The notes under the pieces: model-generated
Told to the model about the DNA's origin: nothing
Databases searched by the model: none
The model's input: the letters and a program-made list of their open reading frames with translations, nothing else
Program-made: the position numbers and the translations under genes
Shown: one piece after another, positions 16,433 to 24,890 of the stretch
Position numbering within the stretch: position 1 is the stretch's first letter
How the letters are laid out: the number at the start of each line of letters is the position of its first letter
Source: an uncultured Gammaproteobacteria bacterium
GTDB taxonomy: Bacteria; Pseudomonadota; Gammaproteobacteria; Steroidobacterales; GCA-2729495
Length of the DNA: 47,800 bases
Assembly: GCA_937958785.1 (NCBI GenBank)
Contig: CALGMY010000183.1
Location: 1-47,800, forward strand
Direction: 5' to 3'

Positions 16433-17762
16433 TGTCGCGCAGGTGGTCGGCCGGCGTGATGGCAAGCCCATCGATCGGCTGGCGCGGCGTGTTGGCGCGC
16501 GGAATCACCGCCCGGGTGAAGCCCACCTTGGCCGCCTCCCGGAGGCGCTCCTCCCCGTAGGCCACGGGGCGCACCTCGCCAGCGAGTCCGACTTCCCCGA
16601 ATACCACGAGCCCCTTGGGCAAGGGCTTGTCCCGCAGGCTCGAGACGACGGCGAGCAATGCAGCAAGGTCCGCCGACGGCTCGATGATGCGGACACCACC
16701 CACCACGTTCACGAAGACGTCGGTCGAGTGGGTCGCCAGGCCCGCGTGGCGGTGCAGGGCCGCCAGCAGCAGGGTCAGCCGGTTCTGCTCCAGCCCGATC
16801 GCCACGCGCCGGGGCGGCCCTGCGCCGCCCTGGTCGGCAAGCGCCTGCACCTCGACCAGCAGGGGTCGGCTGCCCTGGTGCACGGCGGTGACGACGCTGC
16901 CCGGCACCGGCTCTCCGCGTTGTGAGACGAACAGCGCGGACGGGTTGCGCACCTCGCGGATGCCGCCTTCGGACATCACGAAGATACCGATCTCGTTGGC
17001 GGCGCCGAAGCGGTTTTTCACCGACCGCAGGATACGAAAGCGGCTGGCCGTCTCGCTCTCGAAGTACAGCACCACGTCGACCATGTGCTCCAGCAATCTT
17101 GGACCCGCGATCTGGCCATCCTTGGTTACATGTCCGACGAGGATCACCGCGATGCCGGACTCCTTGGCGAGCCGGACCAGGTATCCGGCGCAGGTGCGGA
17201 GCTGGTTCGGTGAGCCGGGCGTCGATGGCAGCAAGTCCGTCGCCATGGTCTGGATGGAGTCGACGATCACGCAGGCCGGCCGGATCTCGTGCACCGCGGC
17301 CAGCACGTCTTCCACCCGGGTGGTGGCGATGGCGTGGACGGTGGACAGGTCGGCGCCAAGTCGCTGGCCCCGCAGGCTGACCTGCTGCAGGGACTCCTCC
17401 CCGCTCGCGTACAGAGTGCCCCCCGCCGCCCCGAGGCGCGTCGCCGCGGTAAGGAGCAGCGTGGACTTGCCGATACCCGGGTCCCCGCCGAGCAGCACCA
17501 CCGACCCGGGCACGAGGCCGCCCCCCAGCGTCCGGTCGAGTTCGGTCATGCCGGTGGACAGACGGGCCACCGACTCCGTACCCACCTCGCCCAGCCGGCG
17601 GACCGGCGCGACGGGGCCTGTCGCCCCCGCCGGCGCCTTGCCGGGACCAGCGGTCCCCGGCTCCAGGGCATTCCAGGCACCACAGGCAGGGCACTGGCCC
17701 TGCCACTTGGGCACCGCTGCCCCGCACTCGCTGCAGACGAAGCTCTTTGCGTTCCTGGCCAT
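16401..17762 (-). CDS. radA: RadA, DNA repair / branch-migration ATPase
   Basis: 453 residues. There is an N-terminal zinc ribbon CSECGAAVPKWQGQCPACG, a RecA-like core with Walker A GDPGIGKSTLL, the RadA-specific KNRFG motif (VKNRFGAANEIG), and a C-terminal Lon-like domain (DLAALLAVVSSLRDKPLPKG). It helps process recombination intermediates. The frame is open for 42 more codons upstream, but MARNAKSFVCSECG is the family start, so the ATG at 17762 is used. Divergent from the CHASE2 gene (138-base gap) and convergent, with overlap, to the CNNM gene. Confidence 0.96.
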   Translation of the reverse strand: MARNAKSFVCSECGAAVPKWQGQCPACGAWNALEPGTAGPGKAPAGATGPVAPVRRLGEVGTESVARLSTGMTELDRTLGGGLVPGSVVLLGGDPGIGKSTLLLTAATRLGAAGGTLYASGEESLQQVSLRGQRLGADLSTVHAIATTRVEDVLAAVHEIRPACVIVDSIQTMATDLLPSTPGSPNQLRTCAGYLVRLAKESGIAVILVGHVTKDGQIAGPRLLEHMVDVVLYFESETASRFRILRSVKNRFGAANEIGIFVMSEGGIREVRNPSALFVSQRGEPVPGSVVTAVHQGSRPLLVEVQALADQGGAGPPRRVAIGLEQNRLTLLLAALHRHAGLATHSTDVFVNVVGGVRIIEPSADLAALLAVVSSLRDKPLPKGLVVFGEVGLAGEVRPVAYGEERLREAAKVGFTRAVIPRANTPRQPIDGLAITPADHLRDIMRMLPALEA

Positions 17763-17899
17763 GATTTTCCTGGTGTCTGGACCGGCCGGGCCGCCGGGCT
17801 GCCGGGCGCACTGGTTTCGCGACGGACAGCCCGGCCAGTGGGGGCAAAAGCACCACCCAGTTCTCAATCCGCTCCGGCTGATCCGCATACTATTTTGTA

Positions 17900-18886
17900 A
17901 TGTTGTTCCGGGACAGTCAGGGCAACGGCCTGCCGAGCGAGGCCGCCCAGGCGGGGCTGTGCGCGGTGCTGGCGGTGTTCTTCGCCCTGGGCGGGGATCG
18001 CCTCGTCGGTATCGAGCGCGGCTTCTATGACCTGTCCCAGCGCGTTTCCGCCACGACGTCGGCCGCTCCCGTCGTGATCGTGCAGCCTGAAGGCTCCGGT
18101 GATCTCTGGTCGGACCCCCGCGCCGGGGACCTCATCGGCGTCCTGCGCGGCGCTGGCGCCCGGGTGATCCTGCCCGCGACCCCGGCACCCCCGGCGCCAG
18201 ACCCGGCCGAGCTGAGCCGGCTGCAGCAACTGCTCCGCCTCGAGGAGCGTGGCGACGCGCCCGTTGGCGAACCCGGTCCCATCCGGCGCCAGCTCGCGGC
18301 TGCCGAGGAAAGGGCACGCCAGCAGCAGCAGTTGGCCGATGCGATCCGGACTGCTGGCAACGTGGTGGTAGGGCTCGGTACCACGGATTACCGCCCCGGA
18401 GCCGGGCGATCGAGCGAACCGTGCGGTGCCCGGATCACCCCCAGCGCGCCGGCCGGTGCCGTCCCCGTGGCCCTGCCGGAAGCCGCGCTCGTGCCGGCGG
18501 CGCCGGGAATCTGCGCCGCGGCGGCAGCCATCGGCCACGTGGCCCAGCTCACCGACCGGGACGGCGTGGTCCGGCGTGCCGCCCCCGAGTTGCAGACGGA
18601 ACACGGCCTGGTACCGCCGGGTGCCCTCGCCGCCCTGCGCCTGGCCGGCGAGGAGCCCCTCACTGCGGGTGCCTACGCCCGGTACTACGCGGCGGGGAGC
18701 GGCGCGGGTTTCCCGGTAGTCACCGCCACGGACCTGCTGGCCGGCCGCAACCTGCCGGCCGTCGACGGCCGCTTCGTGGTGATCGGCAGTCCCGCCGGCC
18801 TGCCCGGCGCGGCGAGGACCCCCCTGCCTGGGCCCTCTGGGCCGAGTTGGGCCTCGCACTGCTGCTGGCGGGTGCCGCCGCGCTGA
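17900..18886 (+). pseudogene. CHASE2 sensor half of a disrupted CHASE2-Ser/Thr kinase gene
   Basis: The frame encodes an N-terminal hydrophobic segment (AGLCAVLAVFFALGG) and an extracytoplasmic CHASE2-like domain, up to GRFVVIGSPAGLPGAARTP near 18820. Beyond that the frame reads nonsense and stops at 18886. The membrane part and kinase that should follow continue in another frame from about 18823. In homologues as I remember them, 25-30 residues lie between these two points, so the break looks like a deletion of 3n+1 bases at the C-run 18819-18824, not a single lost base. An assembly error is possible. The start ATG has no clear ribosome site. Confidence 0.75.
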
Positions 18887-20253
18887 CGGGCCGGCTCACG
18901 CTGCCCGCGGCGTCGGCCGCCGCCGTCGGTACCATGACCCTGCTGCTCGCCCTGGAATACGCCCTCATCACGGGCGCCGGCCTCTGGCTGCACCTCGCGG
19001 GTCTCGGCCTCTTCTGCCTGACTGGCGTGGCCCTGATCCAGTCCGCCGTTCAGCTCGCTCGCTTCACGGGACCGGACAGCCGCGGGGACGACGGCGCTGC
19101 GCCGGGCGTACCCGGCCCGGGCGACGAACTCGACCTTGGCTTCTCCGTGCTACGCCAGCAACCCACCACCGAACGCACGAAGGCACAGCTCTACGACCTC
19201 GCCATGGCGCACGGGAAGAAGCGCGACTACGCCCGGGCGGAACGGGTATTCCGTTACCTGCACGCCCGGGACCCCGGCTATCGGGACGTGGGCGCCAAGC
19301 TCGAGAAGCTGTCGGGTGCCAGGGGCGGCCCGCCCCCGCGGGCTGCCGCCGCCGGCCCGGGCCAGGGATCGGCGGCCGTCGCCGCCGCCGTGGTGCCAGC
19401 AGCCGCACCGGCCACCCGGAGTCTTGGGCGGTACGAACTTGAACGCGTGATCGGGCGCGGCGCCATGGCCACCGTCTACCTGGGACGGGACCCGACCATC
19501 AATCGCCGCGTCGCCATCAAGACCCTGCCGCTCGCCGAGGAATTTGCCGACAGCGACCTCGCCACTGCCCGGTCACATTTCCTCCGCGAGGCTGAGTCCG
19601 CGGGCCGGCTCAACCACCCTTACATCATTTCCATCCACGACGCCGGGGAAGACAACCACGTTGCGTACCTCGCCATGGAGTACTTCGAGGGCAAGCCGCT
19701 CAGCCACTATGCCCAGCTTGGCCGCCTGCTGCCTCCGAAGGTCGTGTTCGAGCTGATGGCTCGCGCGGCCGAGGCGCTGCATTACGCCCATGGGCAGAAC
19801 GTCGTCCACAGGGACGTAAAACCCGCCAACCTGATGTACGACATCGACTCCGACCGGCTGAAGCTCACCGACTTCGGCATCGCCCGGCTGACGGACTCGA
19901 GCCGCACGCGCACGGGCATCATCCTGGGGACGCCCTCCTACATGTCCCCCGAGCAGCTGTCCGCAAGCAAGGTCACGGGCCACTCGGACCTCTATTCGCT
20001 GGGCGTGACGATGTACCACCTGCTCACCGGGGCGCCGCCGTTCCAGGCGGACTCAATCCCCAAGCTGATGGACAAGATCGTCCACCAGAAGCACCGTCCC
20101 GTGGCCGACATCCGCGACGACGTCCCCGCCTGCGCGGACGCGATCCTCGACCGGGCTCTCGCCAAGAACCCGGCCGACCGCTACGAGAACGGCAAGGCCA
20201 TGGCGTTGGCCCTGCGGGAGTGTTGTAGTACGTTCCCGGCGGACATCGTATGA
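18823..20253 (+). CDS. Membrane-anchored Hanks-type Ser/Thr protein kinase (C-terminal part of disrupted gene)
   Basis: In-frame continuation of the CHASE2 protein. From PAWALWAELGL it has three predicted membrane segments, a linker with one TPR-like helix pair (LYDLAMAHGKKRDYARAERV), and a full protein kinase domain from about 19425. Kinase motifs are the Gly loop IGRGAMATVYLG, VAIK, HRDVKPANL (about 19807), DFG (about 19870) and MSPEQ, so the catalytic core looks intact. It has no proper start of its own; the ATG at 18934 or the TTG at 18847 could restart translation after the upstream stop. Its stop overlaps the PP2C gene (ATGA). The kinase most likely phosphorylates the FHA protein downstream (inference). 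Confidence 0.85.
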   Translation, partial: PAWALWAELGLALLLAGAAALTGRLTLPAASAAAVGTMTLLLALEYALITGAGLWLHLAGLGLFCLTGVALIQSAVQLARFTGPDSRGDDGAAPGVPGPGDELDLGFSVLRQQPTTERTKAQLYDLAMAHGKKRDYARAERVFRYLHARDPGYRDVGAKLEKLSGARGGPPPRAAAAGPGQGSAAVAAAVVPAAAPATRSLGRYELERVIGRGAMATVYLGRDPTINRRVAIKTLPLAEEFADSDLATARSHFLREAESAGRLNHPYIISIHDAGEDNHVAYLAMEYFEGKPLSHYAQLGRLLPPKVVFELMARAAEALHYAHGQNVVHRDVKPANLMYDIDSDRLKLTDFGIARLTDSSRTRTGIILGTPSYMSPEQLSASKVTGHSDLYSLGVTMYHLLTGAPPFQADSIPKLMDKIVHQKHRPVADIRDDVPACADAILDRALAKNPADRYENGKAMALALRECCSTFPADIV

Positions 20254-21074
20254 CCCTGCGCACCAAATTCAACAACGTCCAGCTCTCCGACACGGGGCGC
20301 GTGCGCGAGCACAACGAGGATGCCGTGGGCAGCAATGGCGACACGGGCCTCCTCGTGCTCGCCGATGGCATGGGCGGTTACAACGCCGGCGAGGTGGCCA
20401 GCGGCATCGCAGTGCGCACGGTCCTCGAACTGGTGCCGCCGGCGTGCGAGCGGGAGACCCGCCATGGTACGGATGCCGAGACCGGGCTCATGCGCCAGAC
20501 GATCATCCTGCGCGATGCCATCGCCCGGGCCAACCGGGTGATCCACCAGACCGCGAAGACCCAGCCCCAGTGCGAAGGCATGGGCACCACCATCGTGGCG
20601 TGCCTCTTCTACGACAACCGGGTGTCCATCGCCCACGTCGGCGACTCCCGCCTCTACCGTTTCCGGAAGAACCGCTTCGAGCAGCTCACCATGGACCATT
20701 CCCTGCTCCAGGAGCTGGTCGACCGGGGCTTCTATTCCCAGGAAGAGGCCGCCCGGTCGACCAACCGGAACTACGTGACCCGGGCCCTCGGCGTCGACGC
20801 CAATGTCCAGGTGGAGGTGCAGGAACTCGAGGTCCAGCCTGGCGACATTTACCTGCTCTGTTCGGACGGCCTGCCGGACATGGTGGAGGACGAGGATATT
20901 CACTTAACGATCAGCACTTTTAGTGCTAATCTTCAAATGGCCGGTCAACAGCTGATCCAGCTCAGCAACGACCATGGGGGCAAGGACAATGTCTCGGTCA
21001 TCCTCTCGCAGGTCGTCGAGCCGTTCCCGGCGAAGACCGGGGTCCTTGCCCAGTTCCGACGCATGTTTCAGTGA
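20250..21074 (+). CDS. PP2C-family Ser/Thr protein phosphatase
   Basis: 274 residues with the full set of PP2C motifs: REHNEDA, VLADGMGGYNAGEVAS (metal Asp), GTTIVACLFYDN, AHVGDSRLYRFR, SNRNYVTRALG-like NRNYVTRALG, CSDGLPDMVED and GGKDNVSVIL. This indicates an active Mn/Mg-dependent cytoplasmic phosphatase without membrane segments. It is coupled to the kinase gene by an ATGA overlap, so it is expected to reverse phosphorylation by that kinase (established pattern in bacterial PknB/PstP-type pairs; inferred here). The coding segment 20895-20935 is unusually AT-rich and contains an inverted repeat. Confidence 0.93.
   Translation: MTLRTKFNNVQLSDTGRVREHNEDAVGSNGDTGLLVLADGMGGYNAGEVASGIAVRTVLELVPPACERETRHGTDAETGLMRQTIILRDAIARANRVIHQTAKTQPQCEGMGTTIVACLFYDNRVSIAHVGDSRLYRFRKNRFEQLTMDHSLLQELVDRGFYSQEEAARSTNRNYVTRALGVDANVQVEVQELEVQPGDIYLLCSDGLPDMVEDEDIHLTISTFSANLQMAGQQLIQLSNDHGGKDNVSVILSQVVEPFPAKTGVLAQFRRMFQ
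20913..20927. repeat. Inverted repeat in AT-rich patch within the PP2C gene
   Basis: AGCACT (20913-20918) and AGTGCT (20922-20927) form a perfect 6-bp stem around TTT. The surrounding 40 bases, with rare codons such as TTA, AGT and TTT, are far more AT-rich than the rest of the gene. Function unknown. Confidence 0.6.
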
Positions 21075-21092
21075 GATACAGGCAGTGCGGTC

Positions 21093-21827
21093 ATGGCACG
21101 ACTCATTCTGAGCCTCGACGGCCAGGTTCTGGCCGAGTACAACATGTCGAAGGAGCGGTATACCGTCGGCCGGCTCCCGGATAACGACATCCGGATCGAC
21201 AACCCGACCGTCAGCGGCCATCACTCCCTGGTGATCAATATCCTCAATGACTCGTTCCTCGAGGACCTGAACAGCACCAACGGCACCTACGTCAACGGCC
21301 GGCTCATCAAGAAGCATGCCCTGCAGAACGGCGACGTGGTCACGGTCGGCCGGCACCAGCTGCGCTTCGTGGACGGCTCGGCGGACGAGGAAGACGAGTT
21401 CGCGAGCACCATGGTGATCGAGCGGCAGGCCGGCGGTGTCGAAGCCCTGGCCAAGGCCGCCGCCGTGTCCGCTGCCAGCCTCAATGGGGGTTCAGGCCCC
21501 GCACCGGCGGCGCCCTCACCCGCCGCGGCCCGCCCCGACCCGGCGGTCCGCCCGCTGGCCGTGGCCAAGGTGCAAGTGCTGAATGGCACGTTCGCGGGCC
21601 GCGAGATTGCCCTGAACAAGGCCCTCACGACCCTCGGCCGCCCCGGTGTGCAGGTGGTCGCGATCACCCGCCGGGCCGATGGTTACCACCTGGTGCAGGT
21701 CGAGAACAAGCCGGGCAATCCCCCGCCGCGCCTCAACGGTCAGGACCTGGGACCCCAGGCCCGTAAGCTCAGCGACAACGACGTCGTCGAGATCATCGGC
21801 ATCAAGATGGGCTTCTTCCTCGCCTAG
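21093..21827 (+). CDS. FHA-domain protein
   Basis: 244 residues. The N-terminal FHA domain (about 1-95) has the phosphothreonine-binding signature: VGRLPDNDIRI, SGHHSLV and LNSTNGTYVNG. A Pro/Ala-rich linker (about 140-165) leads to a second, degenerate FHA-like fold (FAGREIALNKALTTLGR to the C-terminus) that lacks the usual Ser-x-x-His. It probably reads the phosphorylated state set by the adjacent kinase and PP2C phosphatase. It lies 18 bases after the phosphatase gene. The stop shares the bases CTAG with the stop of the convergent alr gene. Confidence 0.9.
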   Translation: MARLILSLDGQVLAEYNMSKERYTVGRLPDNDIRIDNPTVSGHHSLVINILNDSFLEDLNSTNGTYVNGRLIKKHALQNGDVVTVGRHQLRFVDGSADEEDEFASTMVIERQAGGVEALAKAAAVSAASLNGGSGPAPAAPSPAAARPDPAVRPLAVAKVQVLNGTFAGREIALNKALTTLGRPGVQVVAITRRADGYHLVQVENKPGNPPPRLNGQDLGPQARKLSDNDVVEIIGIKMGFFLA

Positions 21828-22960
21828 GCGGGGACGGCCGCGGGTGCCGGCGCGGGGCTGTCGAGCCGGACCGCCACGCGGCGGTTGATGCCCGTCATCA
21901 GGGTCCAGGGAATCGTGCGGGCGGCTCCGGCAACCTCTTCCACCGTCGGTCCGTCACCCCAAAGCACCACCCGGTCACCCGGTCGCACCCCGGGCACATC
22001 GGTCACGTCGATCGTCAGCATGTCCATGGAGACCCGCCCCACCACTGGTGCCAGGCTGTCGCGCACGCCCACCGGGGTCCCCCCGGCCACGTGCCAGGGG
22101 TAGCCATCGGCGTAGCCCGCGGCGGCCACCCCGAGGATGCTGTCCCGAGGTGCCATCCAGTGCCCGCCATACCCCACCCGCTGGCCCTTCGGCACGGGCT
22201 TCACGGAAATGAGCCGGGTCTCGAACGACATCGCCGGCCGCAAGCCGAGTTCCGCGGCCTGGCGGGATCTCAGGGGCGAAGCCCCGAACAGCATGATGCC
22301 TGGCCGCACCCAGTTCCGGCCCCGGATCGGGAGTGCGCCTCCGCTACGCAGGGTGTCGGGCCACTGCAGGATGGCGGCCGAATTGGCAATGCTGACGTCC
22401 CCGTCCCAGCCGGCCAGCAGCGTGCCGAACGCCTGCAACTGACCCGCCGTCTCCGGGTCCATGTGGTCGTCGGCGCAGGCCAGGTGGGTCATCAGCGTAA
22501 CTTCTCCCACCGCGGGCAGGGCCTTGAGTCGCGCCAGCAGCCCGGGACAGGCCTCGGGAGTCACGCCGAGCCGGCCCATGCCAGTGTCGACCTTGAGCCA
22601 GCAGGCAACGGGTGCGACGGGGCGGGCCCCGGCAAACAGGGTCACCTGCTGTTCCGAGTGCACCACCACGTCCACGCCAAGCGACGCTGCAGCGGCCAGC
22701 TCGGCCGGCGTCAGGCAGCCACCGAGCACGACCAGGCGCTGGGTGATCCCCGACTCCCGGAGCTGGGCGGCTTCCTCGAGGCGCGCCACTGCAAAGGCTT
22801 CGGCGTCCTCCAGCAGGCGGGCCACCTGCACCAGCCCGTGGCCGTAGGCGTTCGCCTTGATGACCGCGAGCACGGGACAACCCGGGGCCAGTTCCCGGAC
22901 CCGGGCGAGGTTGCTTCTCAGCGCTGCTGGCCGGATGACCGCGACGGCGGCCGGGGTCAC
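21824..22960 (-). CDS. alr: Alanine racemase
   Basis: Interconverts L- and D-alanine for peptidoglycan. 378 residues. The PLP lysine is in AVIKANAYGHGL near residue 35, the second catalytic Tyr lies in the C-terminal domain (RVGYGGHW region), and DMLTIDVTDVPGVRPGDRV is a conserved C-terminal segment. It starts with GTG overlapping the dnaB stop (GTGA), as in many gammaproteobacteria where alr follows dnaB. The end overlaps the convergent FHA gene by four bases. Confidence 0.96.
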   Translation of the reverse strand: MTPAAVAVIRPAALRSNLARVRELAPGCPVLAVIKANAYGHGLVQVARLLEDAEAFAVARLEEAAQLRESGITQRLVVLGGCLTPAELAAAASLGVDVVVHSEQQVTLFAGARPVAPVACWLKVDTGMGRLGVTPEACPGLLARLKALPAVGEVTLMTHLACADDHMDPETAGQLQAFGTLLAGWDGDVSIANSAAILQWPDTLRSGGALPIRGRNWVRPGIMLFGASPLRSRQAAELGLRPAMSFETRLISVKPVPKGQRVGYGGHWMAPRDSILGVAAAGYADGYPWHVAGGTPVGVRDSLAPVVGRVSMDMLTIDVTDVPGVRPGDRVVLWGDGPTVEEVAGAARTIPWTLMTGINRRVAVRLDSPAPAPAAVPA

Positions 22961-24339
22961 TGAAAGCCCTCGATCTCGGGCATGTAGTTCTCGAACTTCG
23001 TGAAGCGGCCGAGGAAGGTGAGCGGGAACTCGCCGGTGGGACCGTTACGCTGCTTGGCCACGTTGATGTCGGCAATACCTTTGCGGGGCGTATCCGGGTT
23101 GTAGACCTCGTCCCGGTAGATGAACAGGATGAGGTCCGCGTCCTGCTCGATGGCACCGGATTCGCGCAGGTCCGACATCACCGGCTTCTTGTCGGTACGC
23201 GACTCGACGCTGCGGTTCAGCTGGGAGAGTGCAATCACGGGGACCCGTAACTCACGCGCGAGCGCCTTGAGGGACCGGGAGATCTCCGAGATCTCGGTGG
23301 CCCGGTTCTCGGCATTGCCCGCCACCCGCATGAGCTGGAGGTAATCGACGACGATGAGGTCGAGCCCGCGCTCGCGCTGCAGGCGCCGGGCTCTTGCTCG
23401 GACTTCGGTGGGCGTCATCGCGGGCGTGTCGTCGATGTAGATCGGCGCCTCAGCCATCTGCTGGATGGCGCCGTGGATGCGCGGCCAGTCATCGTCGCCG
23501 AAGCGGCCATTGCGCAGGTGGGACTGGTCCACGCGGCCGAGGGAGGCAACCATGCGGAACGCCAGCTGCTCCACGGACATTTCCATGCTGAACACCGCCG
23601 CGGCCTTGCCGTCGCCGAGGGCCGCGTTCTCCGCAATGTTGAGGGCAAGGGTCGTCTTGCCCATGGAGGGACGGCCCGCAATGATGATCAGGTCGCCGGG
23701 CTGCAGGCCCGACGTGAACTCGTCGAGGCGGACGAACCCCGTGGGCAGGCCGGTGATGGCGCCCTGGGACTGGTGCAGGGCGTCGAGCCGGTCGATGGTG
23801 GACTTGAGGACTTCCTTGATGCGCACGAAGCCGGATCCCCGCCGCTGGCCCCGTTCGGCGATCTCGAAGACCCGGCGCTCCGCCTCGTCCACCAGCTCGG
23901 CGATTGGCCGTCCCTCCGGCCGGTAGGCCGACGAAGCGATGTCATTGCCGACCTCGATCAGGCGGCGCAGCAGGGCGCGCTCGCGGATGATCCGCGCGTA
24001 GTAGGTGACGTTGGCCGCGCTCGGCGTGTCGGTGACGAGTTCCCCGAGGTACGGGGCCCCGCCCGCATCGGCGAGCTCACCCCGGGAAGCCAGGAACTCG
24101 GCCAGGGTCACCGGGTCGGCGGGCTGGCTGCGCTCGGCCAGGCCCTCGATGGCGCTGAAGATCAGGCGATGATCAGGCCGGAAGAAGTCCGGCGCGGACA
24201 CGAGGTCAGCGATGCGGTCCCAGCTGCTGTTGTCGAGCATCAACCCGCCCAGCAATGCCTGCTCGGCCTGGTTGGAACTCGGGGGCGCGGGCACGTCCGG
24301 CAGCGACCCCGTGTCACGTCGCACGCCGGGGTTTGCCAT
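22957..24339 (-). CDS. dnaB: DnaB, replicative DNA helicase
   Basis: 460 residues, normal length, with no intein. The N-terminal domain begins at SNQAEQALLGGLMLDN, followed by the linker helix and a RecA-like motor with Walker A GRPSMGKTTLA and Walker B VDYLQLM, ending GEFPLTFLGRFTKFENY. It unwinds DNA ahead of the replication fork. It begins 25 bases after rplI; the gene order rpsF-rpsR-rplI-dnaB-alr is conserved. Confidence 0.98.
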   Translation of the reverse strand: MANPGVRRDTGSLPDVPAPPSSNQAEQALLGGLMLDNSSWDRIADLVSAPDFFRPDHRLIFSAIEGLAERSQPADPVTLAEFLASRGELADAGGAPYLGELVTDTPSAANVTYYARIIRERALLRRLIEVGNDIASSAYRPEGRPIAELVDEAERRVFEIAERGQRRGSGFVRIKEVLKSTIDRLDALHQSQGAITGLPTGFVRLDEFTSGLQPGDLIIIAGRPSMGKTTLALNIAENAALGDGKAAAVFSMEMSVEQLAFRMVASLGRVDQSHLRNGRFGDDDWPRIHGAIQQMAEAPIYIDDTPAMTPTEVRARARRLQRERGLDLIVVDYLQLMRVAGNAENRATEISEISRSLKALARELRVPVIALSQLNRSVESRTDKKPVMSDLRESGAIEQDADLILFIYRDEVYNPDTPRKGIADINVAKQRNGPTGEFPLTFLGRFTKFENYMPEIEGFQ

Positions 24340-24364
24340 GGGCAGCCCGATCCCGGTCGCGGTA

Positions 24365-24832
24365 CTAGGCGGACTTGCCGCCGTCGTCTTCGCCGACCAC
24401 CGTGACGCGGATGACCGCGTTCACGTCGCTGTGCAGGTGCAGTTCGATGGCATGCTCGCCGAGCGTGCGGATCGGGCCATCTGGCAGCCGGACCTCGCTC
24501 CGCTTGATCATGACGCCGGCGGCCGTGCAGGCCTCGGCGATGTCCGCGGTACCGAGCGAGCCGAAGAGCTTGCCCTCGGTGCCCGCCTTGGCCGTCAGCC
24601 GGATGGCGAGCTGGCCGGCGCTCTCGGCACGCTGGCGCGCGGCGGCGAGTTCATCCGCCTCCTTCTTCTCGAATTCGGCCCGGCGGGCCTCGAACACGGC
24701 CACGTTGGCCGGCGTGGCCAAGGTCGCCTTGCCCCGGGGCAGGAGGAAATTGCGCCCGTAGCCGGACCGGACCCGGACCCGGTCACCGATGTTGCCGAGG
24801 TTTTCGACTTTCTCGAGAAGAATCACGTCCAT
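24365..24832 (-). CDS. rplI: Ribosomal protein bL9
   Basis: 155 residues beginning MDVILLEKVENLGNIGD, with GYGRNFLLPRGKA and GKLFGSLGTADIAEA, diagnostic of bL9. The N-terminal domain, long helix and C-terminal domain are all present, with a short acidic tail. The frame extends 23 codons upstream, but the ATG at 24832 is the family start. It lies between the DUF2232 gene (58-base gap) and dnaB. Confidence 0.98.
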   Translation of the reverse strand: MDVILLEKVENLGNIGDRVRVRSGYGRNFLLPRGKATLATPANVAVFEARRAEFEKKEADELAAARQRAESAGQLAIRLTAKAGTEGKLFGSLGTADIAEACTAAGVMIKRSEVRLPDGPIRTLGEHAIELHLHSDVNAVIRVTVVGEDDGGKSA

Positions 24833-24890
24833 GGTTACGTTCTCTTGGGTTGCGTCGCAAAGGCCGTCAGGCGCCCCGCAGGGCCGCGTA

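Noticed and set aside
17865..17901. Promoter directly before the CHASE2 gene (TACTAT at 17888-17893)
   Set aside because: No -35 lies at a usable distance and the -10 is six bases before the ATG. Too weak to list as a feature.
18780..18890. Programmed ribosomal frameshift in the CHASE2-kinase gene
   Set aside because: Besides the frame change, a conserved protein segment appears to be absent, and no downstream stimulatory structure is evident. A deletion or assembly fault explains both facts better.
20911..20930. CIRCE-like (HrcA) operator, because AGCACT and AGTGCTAA resemble its half-sites
   Set aside because: CIRCE has a nine-base spacer between nine-base half-sites; here only three bases separate the arms, and the site is inside a coding region.
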